Shown: positions 1 to 6,254 of the stretch, one piece after another
Layout of the letters: the number at the start of each line of letters is the position of its first letter
Numbering within the stretch: position 1 is the stretch's first letter
Source: OMOG01 sp041485845
GTDB taxonomy: Bacteria; Acidobacteriota; Terriglobia; Bryobacterales; Bryobacteraceae
Direction of reading: 5' to 3'
Assembly (NCBI GenBank): GCA_041485845.1
Contig: JBGPKH010000186.1
Location: 1-13,690 of the forward strand
Length of the DNA stretch: 13,690 bases
Notes under the pieces: model-generated
Seen by the model: the letters and a program-made list of their open reading frames with translations, nothing else
What the model was told of the DNA's origin: nothing
Database searches by the model: none
Position numbers and translations under genes: made by a program

Positions 1-670
1 GTCCCAACTTCAAAACGACGCGGGCTATGCCGGCTTCATGAAAGCGTTCGAGGATGCCCTGCGGGTCGGATTCGCCGGTCATGCGGGCGGCTTCCAGTTC
101 GTTGGGGAAAAAGAGGTCGACCTCGCGCAGGAGGTCGAGCGCGCGCGGATCGGCGAGCCAGCCTTCGTGCCAGCCGGAATCGAGGGAGATCGTGCGACCG
201 TTGGCCCGGATGTCGCGGAAGAGATCGGCGGCGGTGTCCCAGAATGGCGCGTAGGCAAGGTGGATGTGGCGCGCGCGTGAGAGAAGGCCCGCTTTTGCGG
301 CTTGTTCGAGGGCCTCGGGGAAGTTGCGGTTGGCGCCGAGGTAGGTGAAGAAGGCGCGGTCTTCGGGCGCGCTGACGGCTACGGTGAGGGCGGTGGGTTC
401 GTCGGGATGGACTTCGAGGTCTGCGGTATCGACTCCCGATTGGCGGAAGCGGGCGGCGATCCATTCGTGGTGGTCTGCGCCGACGACGCCGAACACGCCG
501 GCGCGGGTTCCGAGCGTCGCCAGGCCGCAGGCGGTGATCGCTGCGCCGCCGCCGAGGTCGCGGCGGAATTTGCGGGCGAAGGCTTCCTGGCCGGGCTGGG
601 GCCAGAAGTCGAAGCCGCTGAGGATGAGATCGATGTAGAGCTCGCCGGCGACGAGTGTGTCGAGGGTCAT
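1..670 (-). CDS. PfkB-family carbohydrate kinase, 5' part only (cut by window edge)
   Basis: Reading the minus strand from the ATG at 670-668 gives 223 open codons that run off the left edge. The product begins MTLDTLVAGELYIDLIL and has the ribokinase/PfkB layout: an N-terminal strand, a glycine-rich GGGAAITACGLATLG stretch near residue 40, then GVFGVVGADHHEW, the substrate-lid region, and FFPNELEAARMTGE near residues 187-200, the usual N-E pair of the family. The C-terminal GAGD catalytic motif would lie outside the window, so activity cannot be judged. Family members phosphorylate sugars or nucleosides with ATP in the cytoplasm; the substrate is not readable here. The asparagine commonly found in the first glycine-rich motif appears as isoleucine. 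The start codon overlaps the stop of the upstream permease gene (ATGA), so the two are probably translationally coupled. Confidence 0.88.
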   Translation of the reverse strand, partial: MTLDTLVAGELYIDLILSGFDFWPQPGQEAFARKFRRDLGGGAAITACGLATLGTRAGVFGVVGADHHEWIAARFRQSGVDTADLEVHPDEPTALTVAVSAPEDRAFFTYLGANRNFPEALEQAAKAGLLSRARHIHLAYAPFWDTAADLFRDIRANGRTISLDSGWHEGWLADPRALDLLREVDLFFPNELEAARMTGESDPQGILERFHEAGIARVVLKLG

Positions 671-2031
671 GCCTGGGCCTCCGCGCCGAAGGGCCATTCG
701 CGGGAGCGGCGGGCGCGCCACAGATAGGCGGCGATCCCGAGCGCCAGAAGTCCCAGGCCCGCGAGAATGTAGCCCGTGCCGCTTACCACCAGGATATAGA
801 GCCAGCCGAGAAACGCGATGATGCCGGTCAGCGGATAGAGCGGCATCTGGTACGGCCGTGCGATGTCGGGGCGATGCCGCCGGATCAGCGTTACCGCCAC
901 CACCTGCGCCAGAAACTGGATCAACACCTGAATCACAATGAGGGCGTTGATCAGCACTTCCAGGTTCAGCAGGCAGGCGAGCGCGGAACAAATGCCCAGG
1001 AACACCAGCGAGAAGGTCGGGAAATTCTTCCGCGGATGCAGCGAGGCAAAGGGCCGGAAGAATCGCCCTTCGACGGCGGCGGCATAGGGAACGCGAGAGT
1101 AGCCGAGCAGCGCGGCGAAGATGGAGGCGAAGGTGGTCCAGAGAATCAGAACGGTGACCAGCTTCGCAGCCGGAGAGCCGTAGAGCCTCTGGATGAAGTC
1201 GGAGACGATGGCGGTGGAGCGAATGGCTTCACGCCAGGGCACCACCCCGATGATCGAGATGTTCATGGTGATGTAGATCGCGGCCACAGCCAGAATCGAA
1301 ATGAGGATGGAGCGCGGCACGACGCGTTGCGGGTTGCGCACTTCGCCGGCAAAGAAGCAGACGTTGTTGTACCCGCCGTAGTCGTACATGGCGATGAGGG
1401 TGGCGCCGCCGAGTCCGTAGAAGAACGCGCGGGAAGGAACGAGGGCGTGCGGTGGAAAATCGAGCACGAGGCGCGGGTTGAAGTGCAGGACGCCGGCCGA
1501 TGTGATCCAGGCGACGGTGCCGAGCACCACGATCCACATGACGACGGAGAGCCGCCCCACCGAGCGGATGTCGCGGTAGAGGAGCGCGGTGAGCAGCAGG
1601 CAGATGCCCATGGCGATCAGCTTTTCCTGAGGCCAGGTCATGTCCTTCCACAGGAAGCGCGCGTACTGCGCGAAGCCGACGGCGCCGGAGCCGATCCCCA
1701 GGGGCGCGAGGAGGATGGTCTGCCAGATGAAGAGGAAGCTCATCATGCGGCCGAGGCCCATCGGTCCGTAGGCTTCTGAGAGGTAACGGTATGGGCCGCC
1801 GGTGCCGGGCATAGCCGCGCCCAGCTCGGCCCAGACCATGCCGTCGCAGAGAGCGACGAGGGCGCCGAGCAGCCAGCCGAGGAGGGCGTGAGGCCCATTC
1901 ATTTTGCCGAGCAGGATGGGGATCGTGAGGAAGGGACCGACCCCGATCATTTCCAGCATGTTCGCGGAAGTGGCGCCGAGGAGGCCGATGCCGCGAACGA
2001 GGTGGTTGGATTGTGTACCGGGCTCGGCCAC
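667..2031 (-). CDS. APC-superfamily amino-acid/polyamine permease
   Basis: A 454-residue, strongly hydrophobic inner-membrane protein with about 12 predicted membrane helices. The first helix carries the APC hallmark near residues 28-40 (EMIGVGPFLTIP), followed by LGWLLGALVALCDGMVWAELGAAMPGTGGPYRYL, which matches the conserved helix 2-3 region of amino-acid permeases. Such proteins are secondary transporters taking up amino acids, polyamines or related amines; the substrate is not evident. The start is GTG at 2031-2029. An in-frame TGA lies two codons upstream, so the start cannot be farther out; no strong Shine-Dalgarno sequence is visible. Its stop overlaps the start of the PfkB kinase gene, suggesting one transcription unit in which an imported compound is then metabolised. 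Family call is firm, substrate unknown. Confidence 0.9.
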   Translation of the reverse strand: MAEPGTQSNHLVRGIGLLGATSANMLEMIGVGPFLTIPILLGKMNGPHALLGWLLGALVALCDGMVWAELGAAMPGTGGPYRYLSEAYGPMGLGRMMSFLFIWQTILLAPLGIGSGAVGFAQYARFLWKDMTWPQEKLIAMGICLLLTALLYRDIRSVGRLSVVMWIVVLGTVAWITSAGVLHFNPRLVLDFPPHALVPSRAFFYGLGGATLIAMYDYGGYNNVCFFAGEVRNPQRVVPRSILISILAVAAIYITMNISIIGVVPWREAIRSTAIVSDFIQRLYGSPAAKLVTVLILWTTFASIFAALLGYSRVPYAAAVEGRFFRPFASLHPRKNFPTFSLVFLGICSALACLLNLEVLINALIVIQVLIQFLAQVVAVTLIRRHRPDIARPYQMPLYPLTGIIAFLGWLYILVVSGTGYILAGLGLLALGIAAYLWRARRSREWPFGAEAQA

Positions 2032-2355
2032 AGTTCAGCTTACACCAGCATGGCCGGGAGGAGGCGGGAATGGCTGCCCCGCTGGGGCTTCTTTTGAGCC
2101 GGCTCTCGGGCTCGTGAGGCGCCGTGATTCGCTGGAGGCGATCAAGGGAGATCCGTTTCAGTGCTCGATGGTCCCCCGCGAAATAGGCCCGAATCGCCGG
2201 CCGTCGCGGAACACGCCGTAGCGATGAATTTCACTCCACGCGTCTGCGCAAGAATCGGCATCCACTGGAAGGCTGCCGTCCGATCCACCGGGGCCAGCGC
2301 GAGGATTCGTTCCGGGCGAGCCTCCCAGAGGGTATTTCACGGCTTCGCCCGCTGT
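2032..2355. other. 324-bp gap: permease leader, hairpin, possible gene debris
   Basis: No confident gene. On the minus strand a GTG-started 60-codon frame (2340-2158) contains EIHRYGVFRDGRRFGP. A neighbouring minus frame over 2335-2150 is also open and reads protein-like (for example RPERILALAPVDRTAAFQWM). I do not recognise either, and open frames are cheap in GC-rich DNA, so this may be decayed coding sequence or chance. The stretch must also hold whatever transcribes the permease-kinase pair, unless that comes from the antitoxin gene upstream. I could not find a convincing -35/-10 pair for it. A GC hairpin with a T-run lies at 2076-2095, and a perfect 10-bp palindrome, GAGCCGGCTC, at 2096-2105. 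Confidence 0.5.
2076..2095 (+). terminator. Hairpin with T-run, terminator-like on the plus strand
   Basis: GCCCC, a 3-nt GCT loop and GGGGC form a 5-bp all-GC stem followed by TTCTTTT. This is the form of a short intrinsic terminator for plus-strand transcription, but no plus-strand gene ends here. It could stop antisense transcription entering from the right end of the permease. Read on the minus strand, the same hairpin sits about 45 nt upstream of the permease GTG, in its possible leader. The stem is short, so confidence is low. Confidence 0.3.
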
Positions 2356-2760
2356 TCAGATAAACAGGCTCGCTGGTACGTGGAAATACTCCGCGAGGTT
2401 ACGCGCGTGCGCCTTGCCGATCGAGCGCTTCCCATTCATCGCGTCGGAAACAACGCTACTCGATCCGAACACGGGAATCGGATCGCGCTGCCGAACCGCG
2501 TGATCCTCCATGAGAATTCGAAGGGCCGCAAGTGGCTCGGCATGGCCAAGCGGGTATTTCGTTTCCTCAAACTGGCGAACCAGCACGGTCATGAGTTCGG
2601 CGAGGTTTTCCTCCCCGGGCGTCAACGCACGCCCGAGGGTATCGAGCCTTTCCAGCTCTGCGGCAATGCGCTGGTTCTCCCGCTCGGCCTTGATTACGCG
2701 CGGGAGCGCTCGCGCGAGGAGCTTGCCGTAGGCGGCTTCATTGATTGTTGCTACAGCCAT
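2356..2760 (-). CDS. higA: HigA-like antitoxin with HTH domain (COG5499 type)
   Basis: A 134-residue protein. The N-terminal half (about 1-70) is helical and charged and contains the family pattern LAELMTVLVRQFEETKYPLG. The C-terminal half (about 75-134) is a Cro/C1-type helix-turn-helix, AALRILMEDHAVRQRDPIPVFGSSS followed by VVSDAMNGKRSIGKAHARNLAE, ending FHVPASLFI, the normal ending for this group. HigA proteins bind and neutralise the HigB ribosome-dependent mRNA interferase and repress their own operon. The ATG at 2760-2758 overlaps the end of the HigB-like frame by 10 bp, the usual toxin-first order of higBA loci; a GGGGGGA stretch lies about 10 nt upstream of the start. The antitoxin looks intact while its toxin is truncated, so it may now act only as a regulator or as protection against related toxins, or be on its way to loss. 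Confidence 0.85.
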   Translation of the reverse strand: MAVATINEAAYGKLLARALPRVIKAERENQRIAAELERLDTLGRALTPGEENLAELMTVLVRQFEETKYPLGHAEPLAALRILMEDHAVRQRDPIPVFGSSSVVSDAMNGKRSIGKAHARNLAEYFHVPASLFI

Positions 2761-2866
2761 TTCTTCCGTCCCCCCTTATCGTATTCGGCGTGCGTGAGAA
2801 ACTCCTTGACGTAGATCCTCTTGTACGGGAACACCGTGCGGACGATGAGACGGTGGATCGTTCCGA
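2751..2866 (-). pseudogene. 3' remnant of a HigB-like toxin gene
   Basis: Reading minus-strand from about 2866 to the TAG at 2753-2751 gives the final ~37 residues of a HigB/RelE-fold toxin: HRLIVRTVFPYKRIYVKEFL followed by THAEYDKGGRKKWL. The RLIV strand, the IYVKEFLTHAEYDKG stretch and the overlap with the antitoxin start match the end of HigB proteins, which are usually about 95-110 residues. The open frame extends further upstream to 2972, but that part is antisense to the start of the ADOP permease gene and does not resemble HigB. The first ~60 residues are therefore missing, and with them much of the RNase fold and the operon promoter. It is very unlikely to be a working toxin. Confidence 0.75.
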
Positions 2867-2873
2867 ACTGGGC

Positions 2874-2879
2874 TATACT
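2874..2879 (+). promoter_or_regulatory. Candidate -10 box (TATACT) for the ADOP permease gene
   Basis: TATACT differs from the sigma-70 consensus by one base and lies 18 nt before the ATG at 2897, implying a leader of only about 10 nt. No convincing -35 box is present 16-18 nt upstream, and no clear Shine-Dalgarno sequence precedes the ATG. The box sits right beside the point where the antisense HigB remnant loses homology. Confidence 0.4.
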
Positions 2880-2896
2880 GAGCGATCGGATAACAC

Positions 2897-5332
2897 ATGT
2901 TTGAGGATCTCCGCTACAGCCTGCGGGCGTTGGCGAAGAATCGCGGAGTCGCCCTGGTGGCCGTGGTTTCACTGGCGCTGGGGATCGGGGCCAACACCAC
3001 CATCTTCACCCTGGTCAACGCGGTCCTGTTGCGGCCGTTGCCGGTGGCGGATCCGGGGCGGCTGGCGGCGGTCCACACCATCGATCCTCGCAATCCGGGG
3101 TTCGTGCTGTGCTCCTATCCGAACTACCTGGATTATCGCGACCGGAACCAGGTCTTCTCTTCCCTGCTCCTGCACGTCGCTATTTTCATCAACCTTACCG
3201 GCCGCGGCGACCCGCAATTGCTCATGGGACACCTCGTGTCGGGCAATTACTTCTCGGCGCTGGGCGTGAATCCGGTGGTCGGCCGAGGATTTCTTGCGGA
3301 AGAGGATGTCACACCTGGAGCCCATCCGGTGGCGGTGCTCAGCTACGGTTTGTGGACGCGCGAGTTCGGCGGCGACCCGCAGGTCACCTCGCGCACCATC
3401 AGCCTCAACGGCCGGGCATTCCAGGTTGTGGGAGTGGCCCCGCCCGGCTTCCAGGGCCTCAACGAACTGTACGCCGCGGATGTCTGGGTGCCCATGACGA
3501 TGTACCAGCAGATGTACCCCGACGTGGCGCTGGTCAAGCAAAGGCGCTACCTGGGTTTCGCGGTGGTGGGCCGGCTGAAACCCGGGACTAGTTTGCCGCA
3601 GGCGGAGGCCGCCATGCAGAGCATCGCCGGGGAACTCGAGCGCGAATATCCGCAGGACAATGCCGGGCGGCGTGTCAGGCTCTCGCCGGTCTCCGAAGCG
3701 GCGCTGGCGCCCAGGACCCGCACCATGCTCACCAGCGCCGGCGCCGTATTCATGGTGATTTCGGCGTTAGTGCTCATGATCGCCTGCGCCAACGTGGCGA
3801 ATCTGTTGCTGGCGCGGGCCCTGGCTCGCCGCAAGGAGACGACTGTGCGGCTGGCGTTGGGAGCGAGCCGCTGGCGTCTCATCCGGCAGCTCCTCATCGA
3901 GAGCGTCATTTTCTCGATGTTGGGCGGCGCCGCCGGACTGGTGCTGGCGGGGTGGGCGCGCGACCTGGTGTGGGCGATGCGGCCGCCCCTGTTCACCTAC
4001 GCCGGGGTGCACCTGGATCTGGACGCGCGCGTGCTCGGCTACAGCCTGGCTGTCTCGATGCTGACCGGGATCCTGTTCGGGCTGGCGCCCGCGTTACAGG
4101 CCACGCGCAGCGACCTGGCCAACGATCTCAAGGAGCGCGCGGCCCAGCCCGCCACCAGCGCTCGCGTCTGGAGCCCGCGATCCGTGCTGGTGAGCGGCCA
4201 GGTGGCGTTTTCAGTTATCGCGCTGGTGGGAGCTGGATTGTTCGTGCGCAGCATCCGCAATGCCGTGGACATCGATCCCGGGTTTGACGCGTCGCACCTG
4301 GGCGTCGTTACGTTCAACGTGGGAGACCAGGGCTATAACGAAGCGCGCGGGCGCGATTACCAGAACCGGGCGCTGGAAGCCGCGGAACGCACACCCGGTG
4401 TGATTTCGGCGGCGCTGTCGAAAGACCGGGCGTTTCGGATCTCGAGCGCGCGCACGGTGCTGCTCGAAGGACGGGACAACACGGTATCGGGCACGGGCCG
4501 CATCACCCTGACCAGCCTGGTTGGGCCGGGATATTTCCGGACAGCGGGGATTCCCCTGTTGCACGGACGCGACTTTCGCCCGCTCGATACGACAGCCACG
4601 CCGCGGGTGGCGATCGTCAACGAAGTTGCGGCGGCGCATTTCTGGCCCGGCCGGGAGGCGGTCGGCAAGCAGCTCCATTTTTTCGGTGACAGCGTTCCGG
4701 CAGAGGTGATTGGGGTGGCGCGCAACGCCAACTATCAGAACATCGGCGAAGAGCCGCAAGCGCTCATCTACCTCTCGCTCATCCAGTATTACTTTCCTTC
4801 GGCGTGGGTGTGGGTCCGCACCGCCGGCGACCCGGAAGCGGTGGCCGTAGCCGCCCGGCACGCCATGCAGGCGCTGGACCGCAACCTGCTGCTGCAATCG
4901 GAGAGCGTGGGGCGGACGATTCGCGAATCGCTGTGGACGCAGCGGCTCTCGGCGGGCTTGCTTACGGTGTTTGGCGGGCTGGCGCTGCTGCTGGCCACCA
5001 TCGGGATCTACGGCGTGGTCTCCTATTCGGTGCATCAGCGCGCGCGGGAAATCGGGGTCCGGATGGCGCTGGGTGCGACCGCGGGCGACGTGCAGGTCAT
5101 GATCGTGCGCGAGGGCATCCGGCTGGTGGCGATTGGCGTGGCGGCGGGCACGGTGACCGCGCTGGTGGCCTCTCGCCTGGTGCAGAGCATGCTGTTCGTG
5201 ATCAGCGCGCGCGATAGCATGACCTTCGTGCTGGTGCCGGCCATTCTGGCGGTGGTCGCGATCCTGGCCTGCTGGATTCCGGCAATGCGGGCCACCAGGA
5301 TCGATCCCTCGACTGCGCTGCGCGACGAATGA
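2897..5332 (+). CDS. ADOP-type ABC transporter permease (duplicated MacB/FtsX)
   Basis: An 811-residue inner-membrane protein of the acidobacterial duplicated orphan permease type. The start reads MFEDLRYSLRALAKNRGVA and is followed by a membrane helix (about 18-40, ending in LALGIGANTTIF), then a MacB-like periplasmic domain to about residue 270. The first FtsX unit (about 277-405) contains ARRKETTVRLALGASRWRLI. The second half repeats the plan: a helix at about 433-455, a periplasmic domain, and a C-terminal FtsX unit (about 685-811) with QRAREIGVRMALGATAGDVQ and the closing RATRIDPSTALRDE. Length and duplication match the family. No ATPase gene is nearby, as implied by 'orphan'; relatives belong to the MacB/LolE class that moves molecules or transmits force across the envelope. 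The substrate is unknown. The RraA-family gene begins 7 bp after the stop, so the two likely share a transcript. Confidence 0.93.
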   Translation: MFEDLRYSLRALAKNRGVALVAVVSLALGIGANTTIFTLVNAVLLRPLPVADPGRLAAVHTIDPRNPGFVLCSYPNYLDYRDRNQVFSSLLLHVAIFINLTGRGDPQLLMGHLVSGNYFSALGVNPVVGRGFLAEEDVTPGAHPVAVLSYGLWTREFGGDPQVTSRTISLNGRAFQVVGVAPPGFQGLNELYAADVWVPMTMYQQMYPDVALVKQRRYLGFAVVGRLKPGTSLPQAEAAMQSIAGELEREYPQDNAGRRVRLSPVSEAALAPRTRTMLTSAGAVFMVISALVLMIACANVANLLLARALARRKETTVRLALGASRWRLIRQLLIESVIFSMLGGAAGLVLAGWARDLVWAMRPPLFTYAGVHLDLDARVLGYSLAVSMLTGILFGLAPALQATRSDLANDLKERAAQPATSARVWSPRSVLVSGQVAFSVIALVGAGLFVRSIRNAVDIDPGFDASHLGVVTFNVGDQGYNEARGRDYQNRALEAAERTPGVISAALSKDRAFRISSARTVLLEGRDNTVSGTGRITLTSLVGPGYFRTAGIPLLHGRDFRPLDTTATPRVAIVNEVAAAHFWPGREAVGKQLHFFGDSVPAEVIGVARNANYQNIGEEPQALIYLSLIQYYFPSAWVWVRTAGDPEAVAVAARHAMQALDRNLLLQSESVGRTIRESLWTQRLSAGLLTVFGGLALLLATIGIYGVVSYSVHQRAREIGVRMALGATAGDVQVMIVREGIRLVAIGVAAGTVTALVASRLVQSMLFVISARDSMTFVLVPAILAVVAILACWIPAMRATRIDPSTALRDE

Positions 5333-5339
5333 GGACTTC

Positions 5340-6056
5340 ATGGACATCGATCTCAACCTTCTCGCCCGGTACGACACGCCGACCATCTGCAACACCATCG
5401 AGCTCTTCGAGGTCCGCCCGCGCAATGAGGGCTACATGGACGCGCGCATCCGCGCCTGCTTTCCGGAGATGCCGCCGGCGGTAGGATATGCCGCCACTGC
5501 CACCATGCGCTGCGACCTTCCGCGCCGCGAAGGCGACGTGTACGGATCTCTGGACGAACAGGTGTCCCGTTTCTGCGAACTGCCGGGTCCGCCGGTCGTG
5601 GTCTTCCAAGACCTGGACGATCCGGCGGTCGCGGCGACGTTCGGCGAGATCATGTGTACCACCTACAAGAGTTTCGGCGCCGTCGGCCTGGTCACCAGCG
5701 GCGCGGCGCGCGATCTCGACCAGGTGCGCCGGCTGGGCTTCCCGGCGTTCAGCAACGGCGCGATCTGCTCGCACGGCTACAGTCACATCGTGGACCTCCA
5801 CCGCACGGTTCGTGTGGGCGGCCTGACGATTCGGCCGGGCGACCTGATGCATGCCGACGCCAACGGTGTCGCCACCATCCCCCTCGAGATCGCGGCGGAC
5901 GTCGCGCAGGCCGCTGCCGAGTTCTGCGCCGCGGAGTCGATCGTTCTCGATTATTTGAAGCGCGGCACGCCGGATGCGAAGGCGTTTCGCGAGGCGCGAG
6001 GGGCGATGATGGCCGGGATCGGGGCGCTGGGGAAGCGGGTGAGGGGGCGGGGTTAG
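5340..6056 (+). CDS. RraA-family protein, HMG/CHA aldolase-like
   Basis: A 238-residue cytoplasmic protein of the RraA / 4-hydroxy-4-methyl-2-oxoglutarate aldolase family. It opens with MDIDLNLLARYDTPTICN, the family's N-terminal helix with a conserved T-x-x-x-N/D. The core has FGEIMCTTYKSFGAVGLVTS followed by GAARDLDQVRRLGFPAF; the Arg-Asp pair is at residues 124-125, where the family has its substrate-binding arginine and metal-binding aspartate. It continues with RPGDLMHADANGVATIP, the second conserved block. Characterised members cleave 4-hydroxy-4-methyl-2-oxoglutarate or oxaloacetate using a divalent metal; others only bind RNase E, and the family name alone does not decide. The ATG is preceded by GAGGA at 5331-5335, overlapping the end of the permease gene (spacing 4 nt), so expression probably depends on the upstream gene. 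The C-terminal tail is glycine/arginine rich. Confidence 0.88.
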   Translation: MDIDLNLLARYDTPTICNTIELFEVRPRNEGYMDARIRACFPEMPPAVGYAATATMRCDLPRREGDVYGSLDEQVSRFCELPGPPVVVFQDLDDPAVAATFGEIMCTTYKSFGAVGLVTSGAARDLDQVRRLGFPAFSNGAICSHGYSHIVDLHRTVRVGGLTIRPGDLMHADANGVATIPLEIAADVAQAAAEFCAAESIVLDYLKRGTPDAKAFREARGAMMAGIGALGKRVRGRG

Positions 6057-6168
6057 GGGTGCAGGCCGCCCGCCTGGCAACGCGCGTGCATTCGTCCCTC
6101 CCGTGCTTCAACAGAAGGCTGGATCTCCTTGGCTGTCAAGGATTTTGCAGGTTTGCGCCGTGCCAATT

Positions 6169-6190
6169 CCGCACACCTGTGCGGTACCGC
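6169..6190. promoter_or_regulatory. Overlapping palindromes, operator-like, upstream of the NHL-protein gene
   Basis: CCGCACA, a CC centre and TGTGCGG form a perfect 7-bp inverted repeat (6169-6184). It overlaps a second perfect palindrome, GCGGTACCGC (6181-6190). The pair lies just upstream of the extended -10 element at 6204-6212, in the position where a -35 box would be, which is a typical site for a dimeric repressor or activator. No -35 consensus is visible. The binding protein is unknown. Confidence 0.45.
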
Positions 6191-6203
6191 GCGGGCGGAT
6201 GCT

Positions 6204-6212
6204 TGGTATAAT
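6204..6212 (+). promoter_or_regulatory. Extended -10 promoter element TGGTATAAT
   Basis: TGGTATAAT is a perfect TGn-TATAAT extended -10 motif, which can work without a -35 box. Transcription would start near 6219, giving a leader of about 36 nt before the ATG at 6255. It is the best promoter match I found in the window, and it supports starting the downstream gene at 6255 rather than at the earlier in-frame TTG (6129), which lies upstream of the promoter. Confidence 0.6.
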
Positions 6213-6254
6213 TGTGGTTTAACCGCTCCCAACGGGTCTCTTAATTACTTGCGC

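Noticed and set aside
655..1779. A 374-codon plus-strand frame across the permease gene
   Set aside because: Highly charged, Glu/Gly/Arg/His-rich translation typical of a shadow; the minus strand encodes a clear membrane transporter.
2161..2814. A 217-codon plus-strand frame opposite the HigA gene
   Set aside because: It is antisense to a well-supported HTH antitoxin and shows no motif of its own.
2867..2972. N-terminal 35 codons of the minus frame as part of a full HigB toxin
   Set aside because: They are antisense to the start of the ADOP gene, rich in Pro/Ser/Gly, and unlike HigB N-termini.
4211..5425. A 404-codon minus-strand frame across the ADOP gene
   Set aside because: Arg/His-rich shadow with no motifs; it also runs into the RraA-family gene.
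6060..6079. Hairpin after the RraA-family gene (CAGGC / GCCTG with 5-nt loop) as a terminator
   Set aside because: There is no T-run after the stem, so an intrinsic terminator is not supported.
6129..6254. Upstream TTG start extending the NHL protein by 42 residues
   Set aside because: The extension lies upstream of and across the likely promoter and would bury the signal peptide inside the protein.
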